Assembly: GCF_018904615.1 (NCBI RefSeq)
Contig: NZ_JADCNH010000042.1
Coordinates: 1-35,086 of the forward strand
Direction: 5' to 3'
DNA length: 35,086 nucleotides
From: Verticiella alkaliphila
GTDB lineage: Bacteria; Pseudomonadota; Gammaproteobacteria; Burkholderiales; Burkholderiaceae_B
Positions 19,020-31,225 of the stretch are shown here, piece by piece. The position numbers and the translations under genes were made by a program. Position 1 is the stretch's first letter; the number at the start of each line of letters is the position of its first letter. Under the pieces are notes generated by a model. That model worked only from the letters and a program-made list of their open reading frames with translations. It was not told the origin of the DNA and made no database searches.

Positions 19020-21656
19020 TTACGCGCCGAGCTTGCCGTCCACCCAGGCGCGTGCCTCGGTGAGGGCTGCGGGCAGGGCGCTGGCATCGGTTCCACCGGC
19101 CATGGCCATGTCGGGACGACCACCGCCTTTGCCGCCCACGCGCTGCGCGACGACGTTGACGAGGTCACCGGCCTTGACGCGGTCGGTCACGGCCTTGCTC
19201 ACGCCAGCGGCCAGGCTCACCTTGCCGCCCGCTTCCACGGCGGCCAGCAGCAGCACGGCGTTGCCGAGCTTGTCCTTCAACTGGTCGATGAGGCCACGCA
19301 AGGCCTTCGCGTCCACGCCGGACACGGCGGTGAGCAGCACCTTCACGCCGCCCACGTCCACGGCCTGGCCCGCCAGATCGTTGCCCGCGCTGGCGGCGAG
19401 CTTGTCGCGCGCCTGGGCCAGATCCTTCTCCAGGATGCGGATCTCACCCTGCAGCTGCTGGATGCGCGTGCCGAGTTCGGCCGGCTGCGCCTTGAGCATG
19501 GCCGCAGCCTGCTGCAGCGTGGCGTTGGTCTTCTGCACCCAGGCGAGCGCATTGTCGCCCGTGATGGCCTCGACGCGGCGCACGCCGGCGGCCACACCGC
19601 CTTCGGCCACGATCTTGAAGAAGCCGATGTCGCCGGTGCGCTGCACGTGGGTGCCGCCACAGAGTTCGCGCGAGAAGCCGATGTCGAGCACGCGGACTTC
19701 ATCGCCGTACTTTTCGCCGAAGAGCGCGGTGGCGCCACCGGAGACGGCCTCGTCATAGCCCATCAGGCGGGCCTGCACGGGCTGGTTGGCGAGGATCTCG
19801 GCATTGACGATGGCTTCAACCTGGGCGATCTGCTCGGGCGTCATCGGGGCATCGTGCGCGAAGTCGAAGCGGGTCTTTTCGTGGTCGACCAGCGAGCCTT
19901 TCTGCTGCACGTGCTCGCCCAGCACCTGGCGCAGGGCCTTGTGCATGAGGTGGGTCGCGGAGTGGTTGCGCACGGTGCGCGCCCGGCGCACGGTGTCCAC
20001 GTCCGCACGGACGACGTCGCCCACGGCCAGCGAGCCCTGCTCGAGGGTGCCATGATGGCCGCTCACGTCGGCCACGATCTTGAGCGTATCGAGCACGGCA
20101 AAGCGCACGCCGTCGGCCGCGAGGACGCCGGTGTCGCCATGCTGGCCGCCGGATTCGGCATAGAACGGGGTGTGATCCAGGACGACCACGGCGTTCTCCT
20201 GGCCGGCCTCGAGACGCTCGACGGCCGTGCCGTCTGCGTAGAGGGCGACGACGCGCGCGTCGTCATAGCCGAGGTGTTCGTAGCCGTGGAAGGTGGTCTT
20301 GGCGCCTTCATAGGTAAGGCCGGCGGCCATCTTGAACTTGCCCGCGGCACGCGCCTGCGTGCGCTGGCGTTCCATCGCGGCGTCGAAGGCGGCGGTGTCG
20401 ACCTGCACGTTGCGTTCGCGGCAGATGTCGGCCGTGAGATCCAGCGGGAAGCCGTAGGTGTCGTACAGCGTGAAGGCGGTGTCGCCATCCAGCGTGGCGT
20501 TCTCGCCCGCCGGCAGCGCCGACAGTGCGGCATCCAGGATGCGCATGCCGTGGTCGAGCGTCTCGCCAAAGCGCTCTTCTTCCTGCTTGAGCACCTGGGC
20601 CACGCGCTCCTGCAGATTGGCAAGTTCGGGATAGGCGTCACCCATCTCGGCGACGAGATCCGGCACCAGCTTGTGGAAGAAGGGCTTGGTCTGGCCGAGC
20701 TTGTAGCCGTGGCGCAGCGCGCGGCGGATGATCCGGCGCAGCACGTAGCCGCGGCCTTCGTTGCCGGGGATCACGCCATCGACGACCAGGAACGAGCACG
20801 CGCGGATGTGATCTGCGATGACCTTGAGCGAATTCTGGGTGAGATCCTGCGTGCCCGTCTCGCGGCCCGCCGCGGCGATGAGGCGCTGGAAGAGATCGAT
20901 CTCGTAGTTGCTGTGCACGTGCTGCAGCACGGCGGCGATGCGCTCCAGCCCCATGCCGGTGTCCACGCAGGGCTTGGGCAGCTTGGTGAGATTGCCGGCC
21001 GCATCGCGCTCGAACTGCATGAACACGAGGTTCCAGATCTCGATGTAGCGGTCGCCGTCTTCTTCCGGAGACCCGGGCGGGCCGCCCCAGACGTCCGGGC
21101 CGTGATCGAAGAAGATCTCCGAGCACGGGCCGCACGGGCCCGTGTCGCCCATCTGCCAGAAGTTGTCCGAGGCGTAACGCGCGCCCTTGTTGTCGCCGAT
21201 GCGGATGATGCGTGCCTCGGGCACGCCGATCTCATCGCGCCAGATGGCGTAGGCCTCGTCGTCTTCGGCATAGACCGTGACCCAGAGCTTCTCGGCGGGC
21301 AGCTCATACACCGTGGTGAGCAGCGCCCAGGCGTAGCGAATGGCGTCGCGCTTGAAGTAGTCGCCGAAGCTGAAATTGCCCAGCATTTCGAAGAACGTGT
21401 GATGACGGGCCGTGTAGCCGACGTTCTCGAGATCGTTGTGCTTGCCGCCCGCGCGCACGCTGCGCTGGCTGCTGGTGGCGCGGGTGTAGGCGCGCGTCTC
21501 GCGTCCGAGGAAGAGATCCTTGAACGGCACCATGCCCGAGTTCGTGAAGAGCAGCGTCGGATCGTTGCCGGGCACCAAGGATGCTGATGGCACGACCGTA
21601 TGGCCATTTGCCGCAAAGAACTGCAGGAATTTCTGGCGGATGTCGGCGGATTTCAT
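19020..21656 (-). CDS. alaS: Alanyl-tRNA synthetase
   Basis: AlaS charges tRNA-Ala and clears mischarged Ser and Gly. The protein is 878 aa, normal for the family. The N-terminal class II core begins [51 protein letters not shown]. The editing domain has the zinc motif [27 protein letters not shown] and the matching [17 protein letters not shown]. The C-terminal oligomerisation region with [13 protein letters not shown] follows. The ATG at 21656 is fixed by the conserved start; the long open frame further upstream runs antisense to putA. A near-perfect TATAAT lies 43 bases upstream. The gene is divergent from putA. Confidence 0.98.
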   Translation of the reverse strand: MKSADIRQKFLQFFAANGHTVVPSASLVPGNDPTLLFTNSGMVPFKDLFLGRETRAYTRATSSQRSVRAGGKHNDLENVGYTARHHTFFEMLGNFSFGDYFKRDAIRYAWALLTTVYELPAEKLWVTVYAEDDEAYAIWRDEIGVPEARIIRIGDNKGARYASDNFWQMGDTGPCGPCSEIFFDHGPDVWGGPPGSPEEDGDRYIEIWNLVFMQFERDAAGNLTKLPKPCVDTGMGLERIAAVLQHVHSNYEIDLFQRLIAAAGRETGTQDLTQNSLKVIADHIRACSFLVVDGVIPGNEGRGYVLRRIIRRALRHGYKLGQTKPFFHKLVPDLVAEMGDAYPELANLQERVAQVLKQEEERFGETLDHGMRILDAALSALPAGENATLDGDTAFTLYDTYGFPLDLTADICRERNVQVDTAAFDAAMERQRTQARAAGKFKMAAGLTYEGAKTTFHGYEHLGYDDARVVALYADGTAVERLEAGQENAVVVLDHTPFYAESGGQHGDTGVLAADGVRFAVLDTLKIVADVSGHHGTLEQGSLAVGDVVRADVDTVRRARTVRNHSATHLMHKALRQVLGEHVQQKGSLVDHEKTRFDFAHDAPMTPEQIAQVEAIVNAEILANQPVQARLMGYDEAVSGGATALFGEKYGDEVRVLDIGFSRELCGGTHVQRTGDIGFFKIVAEGGVAAGVRRVEAITGDNALAWVQKTNATLQQAAAMLKAQPAELGTRIQQLQGEIRILEKDLAQARDKLAASAGNDLAGQAVDVGGVKVLLTAVSGVDAKALRGLIDQLKDKLGNAVLLLAAVEAGGKVSLAAGVSKAVTDRVKAGDLVNVVAQRVGGKGGGRPDMAMAGGTDASALPAALTEARAWVDGKLGA

Positions 21657-21698
21657 GAGCTGGACAGGCAAGAGGCCATGGGAGCAGGCTAACAGGCA

Positions 21699-21704
21699 AT
21701 TATA
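21699..21704 (-). promoter_or_regulatory. -10 element of alaS
   Basis: TATAAT on the minus strand lies 43 bases before the alaS ATG. No good -35 is seen at 16-18 bp (CCTGCC-like only), so the promoter is inferred from the -10 alone. Confidence 0.5.
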
Positions 21705-21765
21705 GGCGCTGCCGCCAGTGGGCAGGCGTGGTGCCGGGGGGATGATGCGGGAATGCCACGACTGG

Positions 21766-21817
21766 GTTGCACCCTGGCAACACCAGGGTTGCACTCTGCG
21801 TGCGCAAATTGGTTGCA
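21766..21817 (+). promoter_or_regulatory. PutA operator: three GTTGCA boxes
   Basis: GTTGCA occurs at 21766-21771, 21788-21793 and 21812-21817, spaced 22 and 24 bp apart, all in the same orientation. The first two lie in a longer direct repeat GGGTTGCACNCTG. GTTGCA is the known recognition motif of the ribbon-helix-helix domain of E. coli PutA, and this PutA has that domain. A TAGAAT at 21825-21830 could be the putA -10, so a bound PutA would cover the promoter. Confidence 0.75.
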
Positions 21818-21860
21818 CCTTGCGTAGAATGCGCTCATCCCTGTCTGCCGGATTCCTGCC

Positions 21861-24800
21861 ATGACTTCCACTACCCTCGGCGTCAAAGTCGACGAACCAC
21901 TGCGCAACCGCATCAAGGAGGCGGCGGCCCAGGTCGGCCGTACCCCGCACTGGCTCATCAAGCAGGCGATCTATTCGCTGCTGGACGACATCGAGCGCGG
22001 CCGCATGCCTTCGTTCCTGCAGCATCTGGCGGTGGAGGGGGGCGGTACGGGCGAGCAGGACGAGCCCGCGCAGGATCCCGTGCTCGCCGAGCCGCTGCCG
22101 CAACCCTTCTTCGACTTTGCGCAGACGGTGGCGCCGCAATCCGTGCTGCGCGCGGCGGTGACCTCGGCGTATCGCCGCCCGGAGCCGCAATGCCTGCCGA
22201 TGCTGATTGGCCTCGCACGCAGCGCCGATCCCGCCAGCGTCAGCACCCTGGCCACCCGGCTCGTCAAGGCGCTGCGCGAAAAGCGCTCGGGCGGTGGAGT
22301 TGACGGCTTGATCCAGGAGTTCTCGTTGTCCAGCCAGGAAGGCGTTGCCCTCATGTGCCTGGCCGAGGCCTTGCTGCGCATCCCGGATCGCGCCACGCGC
22401 GACGCCCTCATCCGCGACAAGATCTCCGGCGGGGATTGGCAGTCGCACCTGCGCACGTCGCCGTCCATGTTCGTGAACGCCGCGACGTGGGGCCTCATGA
22501 TCACCGGGCGCCTGGTCAGCACGAACAGCGAGCGCGGGCTGGCCTCGGCGGTGACGCGGCTGATCGGCAAGGGCGGTGAGCCCCTGATCCGCAAGGGCGT
22601 GGACATGGCCATGCGCCTGATGGGCGAGCACTTCGTGAGCGGGGAGACCATCTCGGAGGCGCTCGCCAACAGCCGCAAGTGGGAAGCCCGCAACTTTCGC
22701 TACTCCTACGACATGCTGGGCGAAGCGGCCACCACGGCCAAGGATGCCGAGCGCTACTACGCCGCGTACGAGCAGGCGATCCATGCCATCGGCAAAGCCT
22801 CGGCAGGGCGCGGCATCTACGCGGGCCCAGGCATCTCCATCAAGCTATCGGCGCTGCACCCGCGCTATTCGCGTGCGCAGCAGGAACGCGTGATGGACGA
22901 GTTGCTGCCGCGGTTGCGGGCGCTGACGCTGCTCGCACGCCGCTACGACATCGGCCTGAACATCGATGCCGAAGAGGCCGACCGGCTGGAGATCTCGCTG
23001 GACTTGCTCGAAGCGCTCTGCGAGGACCCGGCACTCGCGGGCTGGAATGGCGTGGGTTTCGTCATCCAGGCCTACCAGAAGCGCGCGCCCTACGTGATCG
23101 ATTACGTGACCGATCTTGCCCGCCGCACCCGGCGGCGCCTGATGATCCGGCTCGTCAAGGGCGCCTACTGGGATAGCGAGATCAAGCGGGCGCAGGTCGA
23201 GGGGCTGGAGGGCTATCCGGTCTACACGCGCAAGGTCTATACGGATGTCTCCTACCTGGCGTGTGCGCGCAAGCTGCTCGATGCGCCGGAGGCGGTGTAC
23301 CCGCAGTTCGCCACGCACAATGCGCATACGCTGGCGGCCATCCATGCCATGGCGGGTCAGAACTACTACCCCGGGCAGTACGAATTCCAGTGTCTGCACG
23401 GGATGGGCGAGCCGCTCTACGAGGAAGTGACCAAACCCGTGGAGGAGGGCGGCCTCGCGCGGCCCTGCCGCATCTATGCGCCGGTGGGCACGCACGAGAC
23501 CCTGCTCGCCTACCTGGTTCGCCGGCTGCTCGAGAACGGCGCGAATACCTCCTTCGTGAACCGTATCGCGGATCCGGACGTGAGCCTGGACGATCTCGTG
23601 CGCGATCCCGTGGAGGAGGCGCAGGGCATTTCTCCGCTGGGCGCGCCGCACCCGCGCATTCCTTCGCCTGGCGACCTCTATCGCGCGCAAGGCGGTGGCG
23701 AACGACAGAACGCGCTCGGGCTGGATCTCAGCAACGAGCAGCGCCTGGCCTCGCTCTCGGCGGCGCTGCTGGCGAGTTCCACCGTGGCCTGGCGGGCTGC
23801 GCCCGCAGGCGCAGCCGAGGATGCATCGGCATTGGCGGTGACCAATCCCGCGGATCGCCGCGACGTGGTGGGGCATGTCGTCTCGGCTCGCCCGGAGGAT
23901 GTGGACGCCGCGCTCGAGCGTGCTGTCCACGCCGCACAGATCTGGCAGGCAACGCCTGCCGAGGAGCGCGCGGCCTGCCTGCGCCGCGCGGCGGACCTGC
24001 TCGAAGGCCGCATGCAGCCCTTGCTGGGACTCATCGTGCGCGAGGCGGGCAAGTCCTTCTCGAATGCGATCGCCGAGGTGCGCGAGGCCGTGGATTTCCT
24101 GCGTTACTACGCCTTGCAGGTGGAGACGGGCCTGGCCAACGACACGCACCGCCCGCTGGGGCCGGTGGTCTGCATCAGCCCCTGGAATTTCCCGCTCGCC
24201 ATCTTCCTGGGGCAGGTGTCCGCGGCGTTGGCTGCCGGCAACCCGGTGCTGGCCAAGCCGGCGGAACAGACTGCGCTGATCGCCGCCCAGGGCGTGCGTC
24301 TGCTGCACGAGGCGGGTGTGCCGGAAGCGGTCGTGCAACTGCTGCCGGGCACGGGCGAGACGGTGGGGGCGGCCCTGACCGCCGACCCGCGTGTGCGCGC
24401 CGTGATGTTCACGGGCTCGACGGCGGTGGCGCGGCACATCGCCCGCGCGCTCGCCGGCCGCCTGGATGCCCAGGGGCAGCCGATTCCGCTGATTGCCGAG
24501 ACGGGCGGGCAGAACGCCATGGTGGTGGACTCTTCCGCACTGGCCGAGCAGGTCGTGATGGACGTGGTGCAGTCGTCCTTCGATTCGGCAGGCCAGCGCT
24601 GCTCGGCACTGCGCATCCTGTGTCTGCAGGACGACGTGGCGGATCGCGTGCTGGGCATGTTGAAGGGGGCGATGCGCCAACTGACCGTGGGCAATCCTGA
24701 CCGCTTGTCGACCGACGTGGGACCTGTGATCGATGCCGAGGCGCGCGATGGCATCGAGCGGCACATCGAGGCCATGCGGGCGCGCGGCTTCGCCGTGGAT

Positions 24801-25790
24801 CAGCTCGCCTTGCCGGCAGGCTGCGCCAACGGCACGTTCGTGCCACCCACCCTGATCGAGATCGAGGCCGTCGCCGACGTCGAGCGCGAGGTGTTCGGAC
24901 CGGTCCTGCACGTGGTGCGCTATCCGCGCGCGCAACTCGACCGCCTGATGGAGGACATCAATGCCACGGGCTATGGCCTCACGTTCGGCGTGCACTCGCG
25001 CATCGACGAGACCATCGACCGGCTCGTGACCCGGGCGAAGGTGGGCAATGTCTACGTGAATCGCAACGTGATCGGCGCCATCGTCGGCGTGCAGCCATTC
25101 GGCGGTGAGCGCCTGTCCGGCACCGGTCCGAAGGCGGGTGGACCGCTGTACCTGCCGCGCCTGCTCGCCACCGCGCCCGTGGGGCGGCCCGCCGGCCTGG
25201 AGCCTGAGTCCGCCCTGCTCGCGCCGCTCGATGCGCTGGCGGAATGGCTCGAGGGGGAGGGCGACACGTCGGCTGCGACCCTGTGCCGTCAATGGCGACA
25301 GGACAGCGCCGTGGGCGCGGCGACCCTGCTGCCCGGGCCGACGGGCGAACGCAACACCTACCGGCTCGAGCCACGGGGCCCTGTGCTCTGCGTGGCGCGC
25401 AGCCCGCATGGCGCGCGGGTGCAGCTTGCCACCGCGCTGGCGGCCGGGAATCCGGCCTGGTTCGTCCAGACCGGGAACGATGCCGGTCCCGCCCTGGCGG
25501 GTGCCTTGCCCCAGGCCCTGGCAGCCTGGGTGCGCGTCGTGCCCGAGGTGGCGCTGGATGCCGGCGACGCCCTGGGCGGCGTGCTGTTCGAGGGCGATGG
25601 GGATGGCCTCATCGCGTTGAGCGAGAGGCTGGCCGAGCGCGACGGCCCCATCGTGCAGGCGCAGGGTCGCACCGTGGCCGAGCTGGCCCAGGGCCGCGCG
25701 TATCGGCTGGAACGCCTGTTGGCCGAGCGCTCCGTCAGCGTCAACACCGCCGCCGCCGGCGGCAATGCGAGCCTGATGACCATCGGCTGA
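21861..25790 (+). CDS. putA: Trifunctional PutA: transcriptional repressor, proline dehydrogenase, P5C dehydrogenase
   Basis: PutA oxidises proline to glutamate. The FAD-dependent first step feeds electrons to ubiquinone at the membrane; the second step uses NAD. The protein is 1309 aa. Residues about 5-45 ([33 protein letters not shown]) are the ribbon-helix-helix DNA-binding domain, so it is also an autorepressor. The proline dehydrogenase barrel carries [15 protein letters not shown] with substrate-binding R554/R555. The aldehyde dehydrogenase half has E880 ([10 protein letters not shown]) and catalytic C914 (GQRCSAL). A C-terminal conserved tail with GNASLMTIG ends the protein. The start at ATG 21861 has no clear Shine-Dalgarno but begins the DNA-binding domain. 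Three GTTGCA operator boxes lie upstream. No putP transporter is seen nearby. Confidence 0.98.
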   Translation: MTSTTLGVKVDEPLRNRIKEAAAQVGRTPHWLIKQAIYSLLDDIERGRMPSFLQHLAVEGGGTGEQDEPAQDPVLAEPLPQPFFDFAQTVAPQSVLRAAVTSAYRRPEPQCLPMLIGLARSADPASVSTLATRLVKALREKRSGGGVDGLIQEFSLSSQEGVALMCLAEALLRIPDRATRDALIRDKISGGDWQSHLRTSPSMFVNAATWGLMITGRLVSTNSERGLASAVTRLIGKGGEPLIRKGVDMAMRLMGEHFVSGETISEALANSRKWEARNFRYSYDMLGEAATTAKDAERYYAAYEQAIHAIGKASAGRGIYAGPGISIKLSALHPRYSRAQQERVMDELLPRLRALTLLARRYDIGLNIDAEEADRLEISLDLLEALCEDPALAGWNGVGFVIQAYQKRAPYVIDYVTDLARRTRRRLMIRLVKGAYWDSEIKRAQVEGLEGYPVYTRKVYTDVSYLACARKLLDAPEAVYPQFATHNAHTLAAIHAMAGQNYYPGQYEFQCLHGMGEPLYEEVTKPVEEGGLARPCRIYAPVGTHETLLAYLVRRLLENGANTSFVNRIADPDVSLDDLVRDPVEEAQGISPLGAPHPRIPSPGDLYRAQGGGERQNALGLDLSNEQRLASLSAALLASSTVAWRAAPAGAAEDASALAVTNPADRRDVVGHVVSARPEDVDAALERAVHAAQIWQATPAEERAACLRRAADLLEGRMQPLLGLIVREAGKSFSNAIAEVREAVDFLRYYALQVETGLANDTHRPLGPVVCISPWNFPLAIFLGQVSAALAAGNPVLAKPAEQTALIAAQGVRLLHEAGVPEAVVQLLPGTGETVGAALTADPRVRAVMFTGSTAVARHIARALAGRLDAQGQPIPLIAETGGQNAMVVDSSALAEQVVMDVVQSSFDSAGQRCSALRILCLQDDVADRVLGMLKGAMRQLTVGNPDRLSTDVGPVIDAEARDGIERHIEAMRARGFAVDQLALPAGCANGTFVPPTLIEIEAVADVEREVFGPVLHVVRYPRAQLDRLMEDINATGYGLTFGVHSRIDETIDRLVTRAKVGNVYVNRNVIGAIVGVQPFGGERLSGTGPKAGGPLYLPRLLATAPVGRPAGLEPESALLAPLDALAEWLEGEGDTSAATLCRQWRQDSAVGAATLLPGPTGERNTYRLEPRGPVLCVARSPHGARVQLATALAAGNPAWFVQTGNDAGPALAGALPQALAAWVRVVPEVALDAGDALGGVLFEGDGDGLIALSERLAERDGPIVQAQGRTVAELAQGRAYRLERLLAERSVSVNTAAAGGNASLMTIG

Positions 25791-25814
25791 TGGCCACGCC
25801 GTGGTAAAAAGCGC

Positions 25815-25844
25815 TTGCGCGGGAAATTTTTCCCATGCTATAGT
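25815..25844 (+). promoter_or_regulatory. Promoter of first tRNA-Arg
   Basis: -35 TTGCGC (25815-25820), an 18-bp spacer and -10 TATAGT (25839-25844) place transcription start a few bases before the tRNA. A GC-rich GGCCC after the -10 resembles a stringent discriminator. Confidence 0.65.
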
Positions 25845-25858
25845 TCGGCCCTCACAGC

Positions 25859-25935
25859 GCGCCCGTAGCTCAGTTGGATAGAGTACTTGGCTACGAACCA
25901 AGGGGTCGTGGGTTCGAATCCTGCCGGGCGCGCCA
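25859..25935 (+). tRNA. tRNA-Arg (anticodon ACG), copy 1
   Basis: The gene is 77 nt with CCA encoded. The acceptor stem pairs GCGCCCG with CGGGCGC, and the discriminator base is G. The D-arm reads AGCTCAGTTGGATAGAGT. The anticodon arm CTTGG-CTACGAA-CCAAG carries ACG, which reads CGN arginine codons after A-to-I editing. The T-loop TTCGAAT is standard. A stronger context than usual surrounds it: its own promoter and a UUCG terminator. Confidence 0.97.
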
Positions 25936-25947
25936 CCTAATGCTGCG

Positions 25948-25980
25948 AAAAGCCGTCCTTCGGGGCGGCTTTTTTGTTTT
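25948..25980 (+). terminator. Terminator of first tRNA-Arg with TTCG tetraloop
   Basis: The stem AAAAGCCGTCC (25948-25958) pairs with 25963-25973 around a TTCG loop. The T-rich tail TTTTTTGTTTTT follows. It lies 13 bases after the CCA end. Confidence 0.9.
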
Positions 25981-26027
25981 TCCGGTCGCGGCGATGGCCA
26001 CGGCATTTCGTACGGGCTCACCGGCAA

Positions 26028-26057
26028 TCGACAGCTTGTCGAAATTCGTGCTATAGT
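26028..26057 (+). promoter_or_regulatory. Promoter of second tRNA-Arg
   Basis: -35 TCGACA (26028-26033, 5 of 6 matches to TTGACA), an 18-bp spacer and -10 TATAGT (26052-26057) lie before the tRNA. The -10 is identical to that of copy 1, but the surrounding DNA differs, so the second tRNA is not simply co-transcribed. Confidence 0.65.
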
Positions 26058-26080
26058 CGATCCTCTTTGCAGTACACAGC

Positions 26081-26157
26081 GCGCCCGTAGCTCAGTTGGA
26101 TAGAGTACTTGGCTACGAACCAAGGGGTCGTGGGTTCGAATCCTGCCGGGCGCGCCA
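26081..26157 (+). tRNA. tRNA-Arg (anticodon ACG), copy 2
   Basis: Identical over all 77 bases to the copy at 25859-25935, including encoded CCA. Flanks diverge a few bases outside the gene. It has its own promoter. No integrase lies downstream, so there is no sign of an attachment site in use. Confidence 0.97.
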
Positions 26158-26361
26158 TTCTCTATAGCGCTTTGCGCGCATCTTCGCGGCGCCTTGCCGC
26201 CCCGGAATCGTCTTGATCCGTCCTGTGGTCAGACTGGCGCTTCTTTCGATGCCGCAGGCCTTGCGGTCGTCCACCGCCATTCCGCGTTTTTCCTCCGCCT
26301 TCCGATCGTCACCGCGTTGGCCACTGGCCGCCTGTCCGTCGGGGTTCATGCCCTCGTTGCC

Positions 26362-29037
<2,676 letters not shown>

Positions 29038-29079
29038 CTGGAGTCCGCACGGGTCTCATGTCATCATGACAAACCCGCC

Positions 29080-29108
29080 TTGAAGCGCCGCTCCGACGGC
29101 CGGATAAT
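29080..29108 (+). promoter_or_regulatory. Promoter of the MetE-like gene
   Basis: -35 TTGAAG (29080-29085), a 17-bp spacer and -10 GATAAT (29103-29108) predict a start near 29115. That leaves a leader of about 85 bases holding two strong hairpins. Confidence 0.6.
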
Positions 29109-29120
29109 GCAAGGTTCTCC

Positions 29121-29181
29121 GATGCCGTGCGCAAGCCTCGTGCGCGGCATCGCCAGCCGACTGGCGTCGCCTCGCGACGCC
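29121..29181 (+). promoter_or_regulatory. Structured leader of the MetE-like gene
   Basis: Two hairpins follow each other. 29121-29132 pairs with 29140-29151 (12 pairs including two G-U, 7-base loop). 29163-29170 pairs with 29174-29181 (GGCGTCGC/GCGACGCC, perfect). The second ends just 5 bases before the GGAG ribosome site. It could be an RNA regulator, but it does not match any SAM or SAH riboswitch consensus that I recognise. Confidence 0.5.
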
Positions 29182-29198
29182 GTTTATGGAGTTCTTTC

Positions 29199-30320
29199 GT
29201 GAGCGTACCCCTGAACCCTCCGTTTCGCGCCGACCACGTCGGCAGCTTCCTGCGCCCCCGTTATCTGCTGGAAGCGCGTGAGCAATTCAGCAAGCGCGAG
29301 ATCGATGCGGCTGCCCTGCGCAAGGTCGAAGACCGTGCGATCAGCGAGATCGTGAAGTTCCAGGAAGACGTCGGCCTGAAGTCCATCACCGATGGCGAAT
29401 TCCGTCGCACGTACTTTCACGTGGACTTCCTGCAGCAGATCGGCGGCGTGCAGAGCGACGTGCCGGTGCTGGTGCAGAAGGCCGATGGCACCGAAGAGCT
29501 CGCCCCGCCCGTCATGCGCGTCGTGGACAAGGTCCGCCACGTGAAGGACATCCAGGTCGATGACTTCAACTTCCTGAAGAGCCAGGTGTCTGCGGGCAGT
29601 GTGCCCAAGGTCTGCATCCCGTCGCCGACGATGCTGCACTTTCGCGGCGGCCGTGCCGGGATCAGCAAGCAGCACTATCCCGAGTTGGATCCGGAGTTCT
29701 ACGACGACGTGGCCGAAGCCTACGGCCAGGAACTCCATGCCCTGTCGCGCGCAGGCTGCACGTACGTCCAGATGGACGACACCAACCTCGCGTATCTGTG
29801 CGATGAGCGTATGCGCGAAGCCGCCCGCCAGCGCGGTGACGATCCCAATGAGCTGCCGCACCGCTATGCCACCTTCATCAACAAGGTCGTGGCACGCAAG
29901 CCTGCGGGCATGACGCTCGCCATTCACTTGTGCCGTGGCAACTTCCGCAGCACGCACGCGGCCGAGGGCAACTACGAGCCGGTGGCCGAGGCGCTGCTGG
30001 CCGAAATGAATCTGGACGCCTACTTCCTGGAGTATGACGACCAGCGTTCGGGCGACTTCCGTCCCTTGCGCTTCCTGCCGAAGAACAAGCTCGCCGTGCT
30101 GGGCCTGGTCACCACGAAGTTCGGCAAGATGGAATCCAAGGACGACCTGAAGCGTCGCATCGACGAGGCCGCCAAGTACGTGCCGATCGAGCAGCTCGCG
30201 CTGTCGCCGCAATGCGGCTTCTCGAGCACGGTGCATGGCAACGACATCGAAGTGCAGGTGCAGCGCGACAAGCTCAAGCTCGTGCTGGACGTGGCGCGCG
30301 ACGTGTGGGGCGACGCCTGA
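29199..30320 (+). CDS. MetE C-terminal-like cobalamin-independent methyltransferase (YxjG/YxjH type)
   Basis: The protein is 373 aa and corresponds to the catalytic C-terminal barrel of MetE without the N-terminal barrel, as in B. subtilis YxjG/YxjH. These are probable methyl transferases to homocysteine with an uncertain methyl donor. Start GTG 29199 is chosen because GGAG lies 8 bases upstream and the family start reads PFRADHVGSFLRP. Zinc ligands are visible: H243 and C245 (AIHLCRGN), E278 (YFLEYDD) and C339 (LSPQCGFSS). The DGEFRRTYFHVDF segment is typical of the group. It has its own promoter and structured leader and ends at a strong hairpin, so it is probably a single-gene transcript. 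Confidence 0.92.
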   Translation: MSVPLNPPFRADHVGSFLRPRYLLEAREQFSKREIDAAALRKVEDRAISEIVKFQEDVGLKSITDGEFRRTYFHVDFLQQIGGVQSDVPVLVQKADGTEELAPPVMRVVDKVRHVKDIQVDDFNFLKSQVSAGSVPKVCIPSPTMLHFRGGRAGISKQHYPELDPEFYDDVAEAYGQELHALSRAGCTYVQMDDTNLAYLCDERMREAARQRGDDPNELPHRYATFINKVVARKPAGMTLAIHLCRGNFRSTHAAEGNYEPVAEALLAEMNLDAYFLEYDDQRSGDFRPLRFLPKNKLAVLGLVTTKFGKMESKDDLKRRIDEAAKYVPIEQLALSPQCGFSSTVHGNDIEVQVQRDKLKLVLDVARDVWGDA

Positions 30321-30360
30321 TCGCCGGCGGGGGCGGGTGTGATGCCCGCCTGACGTGACT

Positions 30361-30393
30361 AGGGCCGTACTGCCCAGGCAGTACGGCCCTTTC
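30361..30393 (+). terminator. Terminator of the MetE-like gene
   Basis: A perfect 13-bp stem (AGGGCCGTACTGC 30361-30373 with GCAGTACGGCCCT 30378-30390) with a 4-base loop, followed by a short T tract. It lies between convergent genes, so it may serve both. Confidence 0.85.
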
Positions 30394-30427
30394 CTCGTGC
30401 AGCGACCCCGTCAGGGGCCGCCAACAC

Positions 30428-30982
30428 TTACTGGAGCATCTGCTGCGCGCGAGCGTGCAGTTGCGGGTCCTGTTCCAGGGCTTCGCTGATGCCGTTGAAC
30501 TCGTCGACGGTCAGACCGCTTTCCTGTACCGCCGAGGCCATGCGGTCATTGGCTTCCGCCACGATCTGCTGCTGAGCGGATTGATCCGGGGCGGTCTGCA
30601 GACGTTGCGTGTATTCGTCCGACAGGACGGCAACCTTCTGCGCGGATTCGACGAACTGCTGCAGTTGCGCGTCCGTCACCGACGCGGGATCCAGCGCGCC
30701 AGCGCTGGCGATCGGATCGGCAGCTGCCGGTGCGGTGCCCGCCATCGGATCCGCTGCCGCCGCACCCGCCATGGGATCGGCCGGAGCGGTCATCGCGCCA
30801 GGCGCGGTATGGGTCGGTGCGGGTGCAGCAGTCGCGGGTGCCGTGGCACTTGGCGCGCCAGCGGGCGCAGTCGACTCCGAGACCGAAAAGCTCGAGGTGG
30901 GCTGCGCATGCGCGATGGCGGCTGTACCGACACCGGCGCAAAGCAGGGCGGCCGAGCAGAAAGTCGCGATGCGTTTGTGCAT
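30428..30982 (-). CDS. DUF4168 domain secreted protein
   Basis: The protein is 184 aa. A clear signal peptide (MHKRIATFCSAALLCAGVGTAAIAHA, cleavage likely before QPTSS) points to the periplasm. Then comes a low-complexity Ala/Pro/Thr stretch with repeated ADPMAG units (about residues 65-95). The C-terminal part (VTDAQLQQFVESAQKVAVLSDEYTQRL... to GISEALEQDPQLHARAQQML) is the DUF4168 domain. The function of this family is unknown. The ATG at 30982 has a strong GGAGG site. Upstream on the same strand are two CTGAC repeats spaced 11 bp. Confidence 0.9.
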   Translation of the reverse strand: MHKRIATFCSAALLCAGVGTAAIAHAQPTSSFSVSESTAPAGAPSATAPATAAPAPTHTAPGAMTAPADPMAGAAAADPMAGTAPAAADPIASAGALDPASVTDAQLQQFVESAQKVAVLSDEYTQRLQTAPDQSAQQQIVAEANDRMASAVQESGLTVDEFNGISEALEQDPQLHARAQQMLQ

Positions 30983-31030
30983 GTAAATCCTCCGTGGTTG
31001 CGCTGTCAGCGAGTCGCCAGTATCTCTGTG

Positions 31031-31048
31031 TTGTCAGCTTCGCGTCAG
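31031..31048 (-). promoter_or_regulatory. Pair of 11-bp-spaced CTGACGC-like repeats upstream of the DUF4168 gene
   Basis: On the minus strand CTGACGC (31042-31048) and CTGACAA (31031-31037) stand exactly 11 bp apart, the two reading CTGACGCGAAGCTGACAA. The phasing is one helical turn, as for OmpR-type response regulators. The same motif occurs three times at 33672-33700. Confidence 0.45.
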
Positions 31049-31150
31049 CGAGCGTTTGTTTGAGGCTGTGTCGAGGCATGTCGGCACAGGGCGCCCGAGA
31101 GCCGGGCAGCGCAGGGGGTCGATCCCCAGGGGAGGGTGCCCGATTCGGGC

Positions 31151-31185
31151 AGCCCGTCCGCGGCCAGCGCGGGACGGGCTTTGTT
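31151..31185 (+). terminator. Terminator-like hairpin with no known gene upstream
   Basis: AGCCCGTCC (31151-31159) pairs with GGACGGGCT (31172-31180), followed on the plus strand by TTTGTT-like sequence. No plus-strand gene precedes it. On the minus strand, after sodB, no T-run follows. It either ends the sodB message weakly or ends a small plus-strand RNA. Confidence 0.4.
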
Positions 31186-31225
31186 ACCGATGCGAGGCCA
31201 TGACGGCCTCGCTTGACCCGGGCGA

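Noticed and set aside
21657-22784. N-terminal extension of AlaS upstream of 21656
   Set aside because: The extra frame runs antisense into putA and across the alaS -10; the conserved AlaS start is [10 protein letters not shown].
22845-26123. Open frame on the minus strand opposite putA, running through the first tRNA
   Set aside because: It crosses a tRNA gene and is the complement of a clearly coding PutA.
25859-26157. Genomic island attachment site at the tRNA pair
   Set aside because: No integrase, no partial tRNA 3' repeat and no foreign-looking genes nearby; both copies are complete.
29115-29198. SAM or SAH riboswitch
   Set aside because: The conserved loop and pseudoknot sequences of those classes are not visible; listed only as a structured leader.
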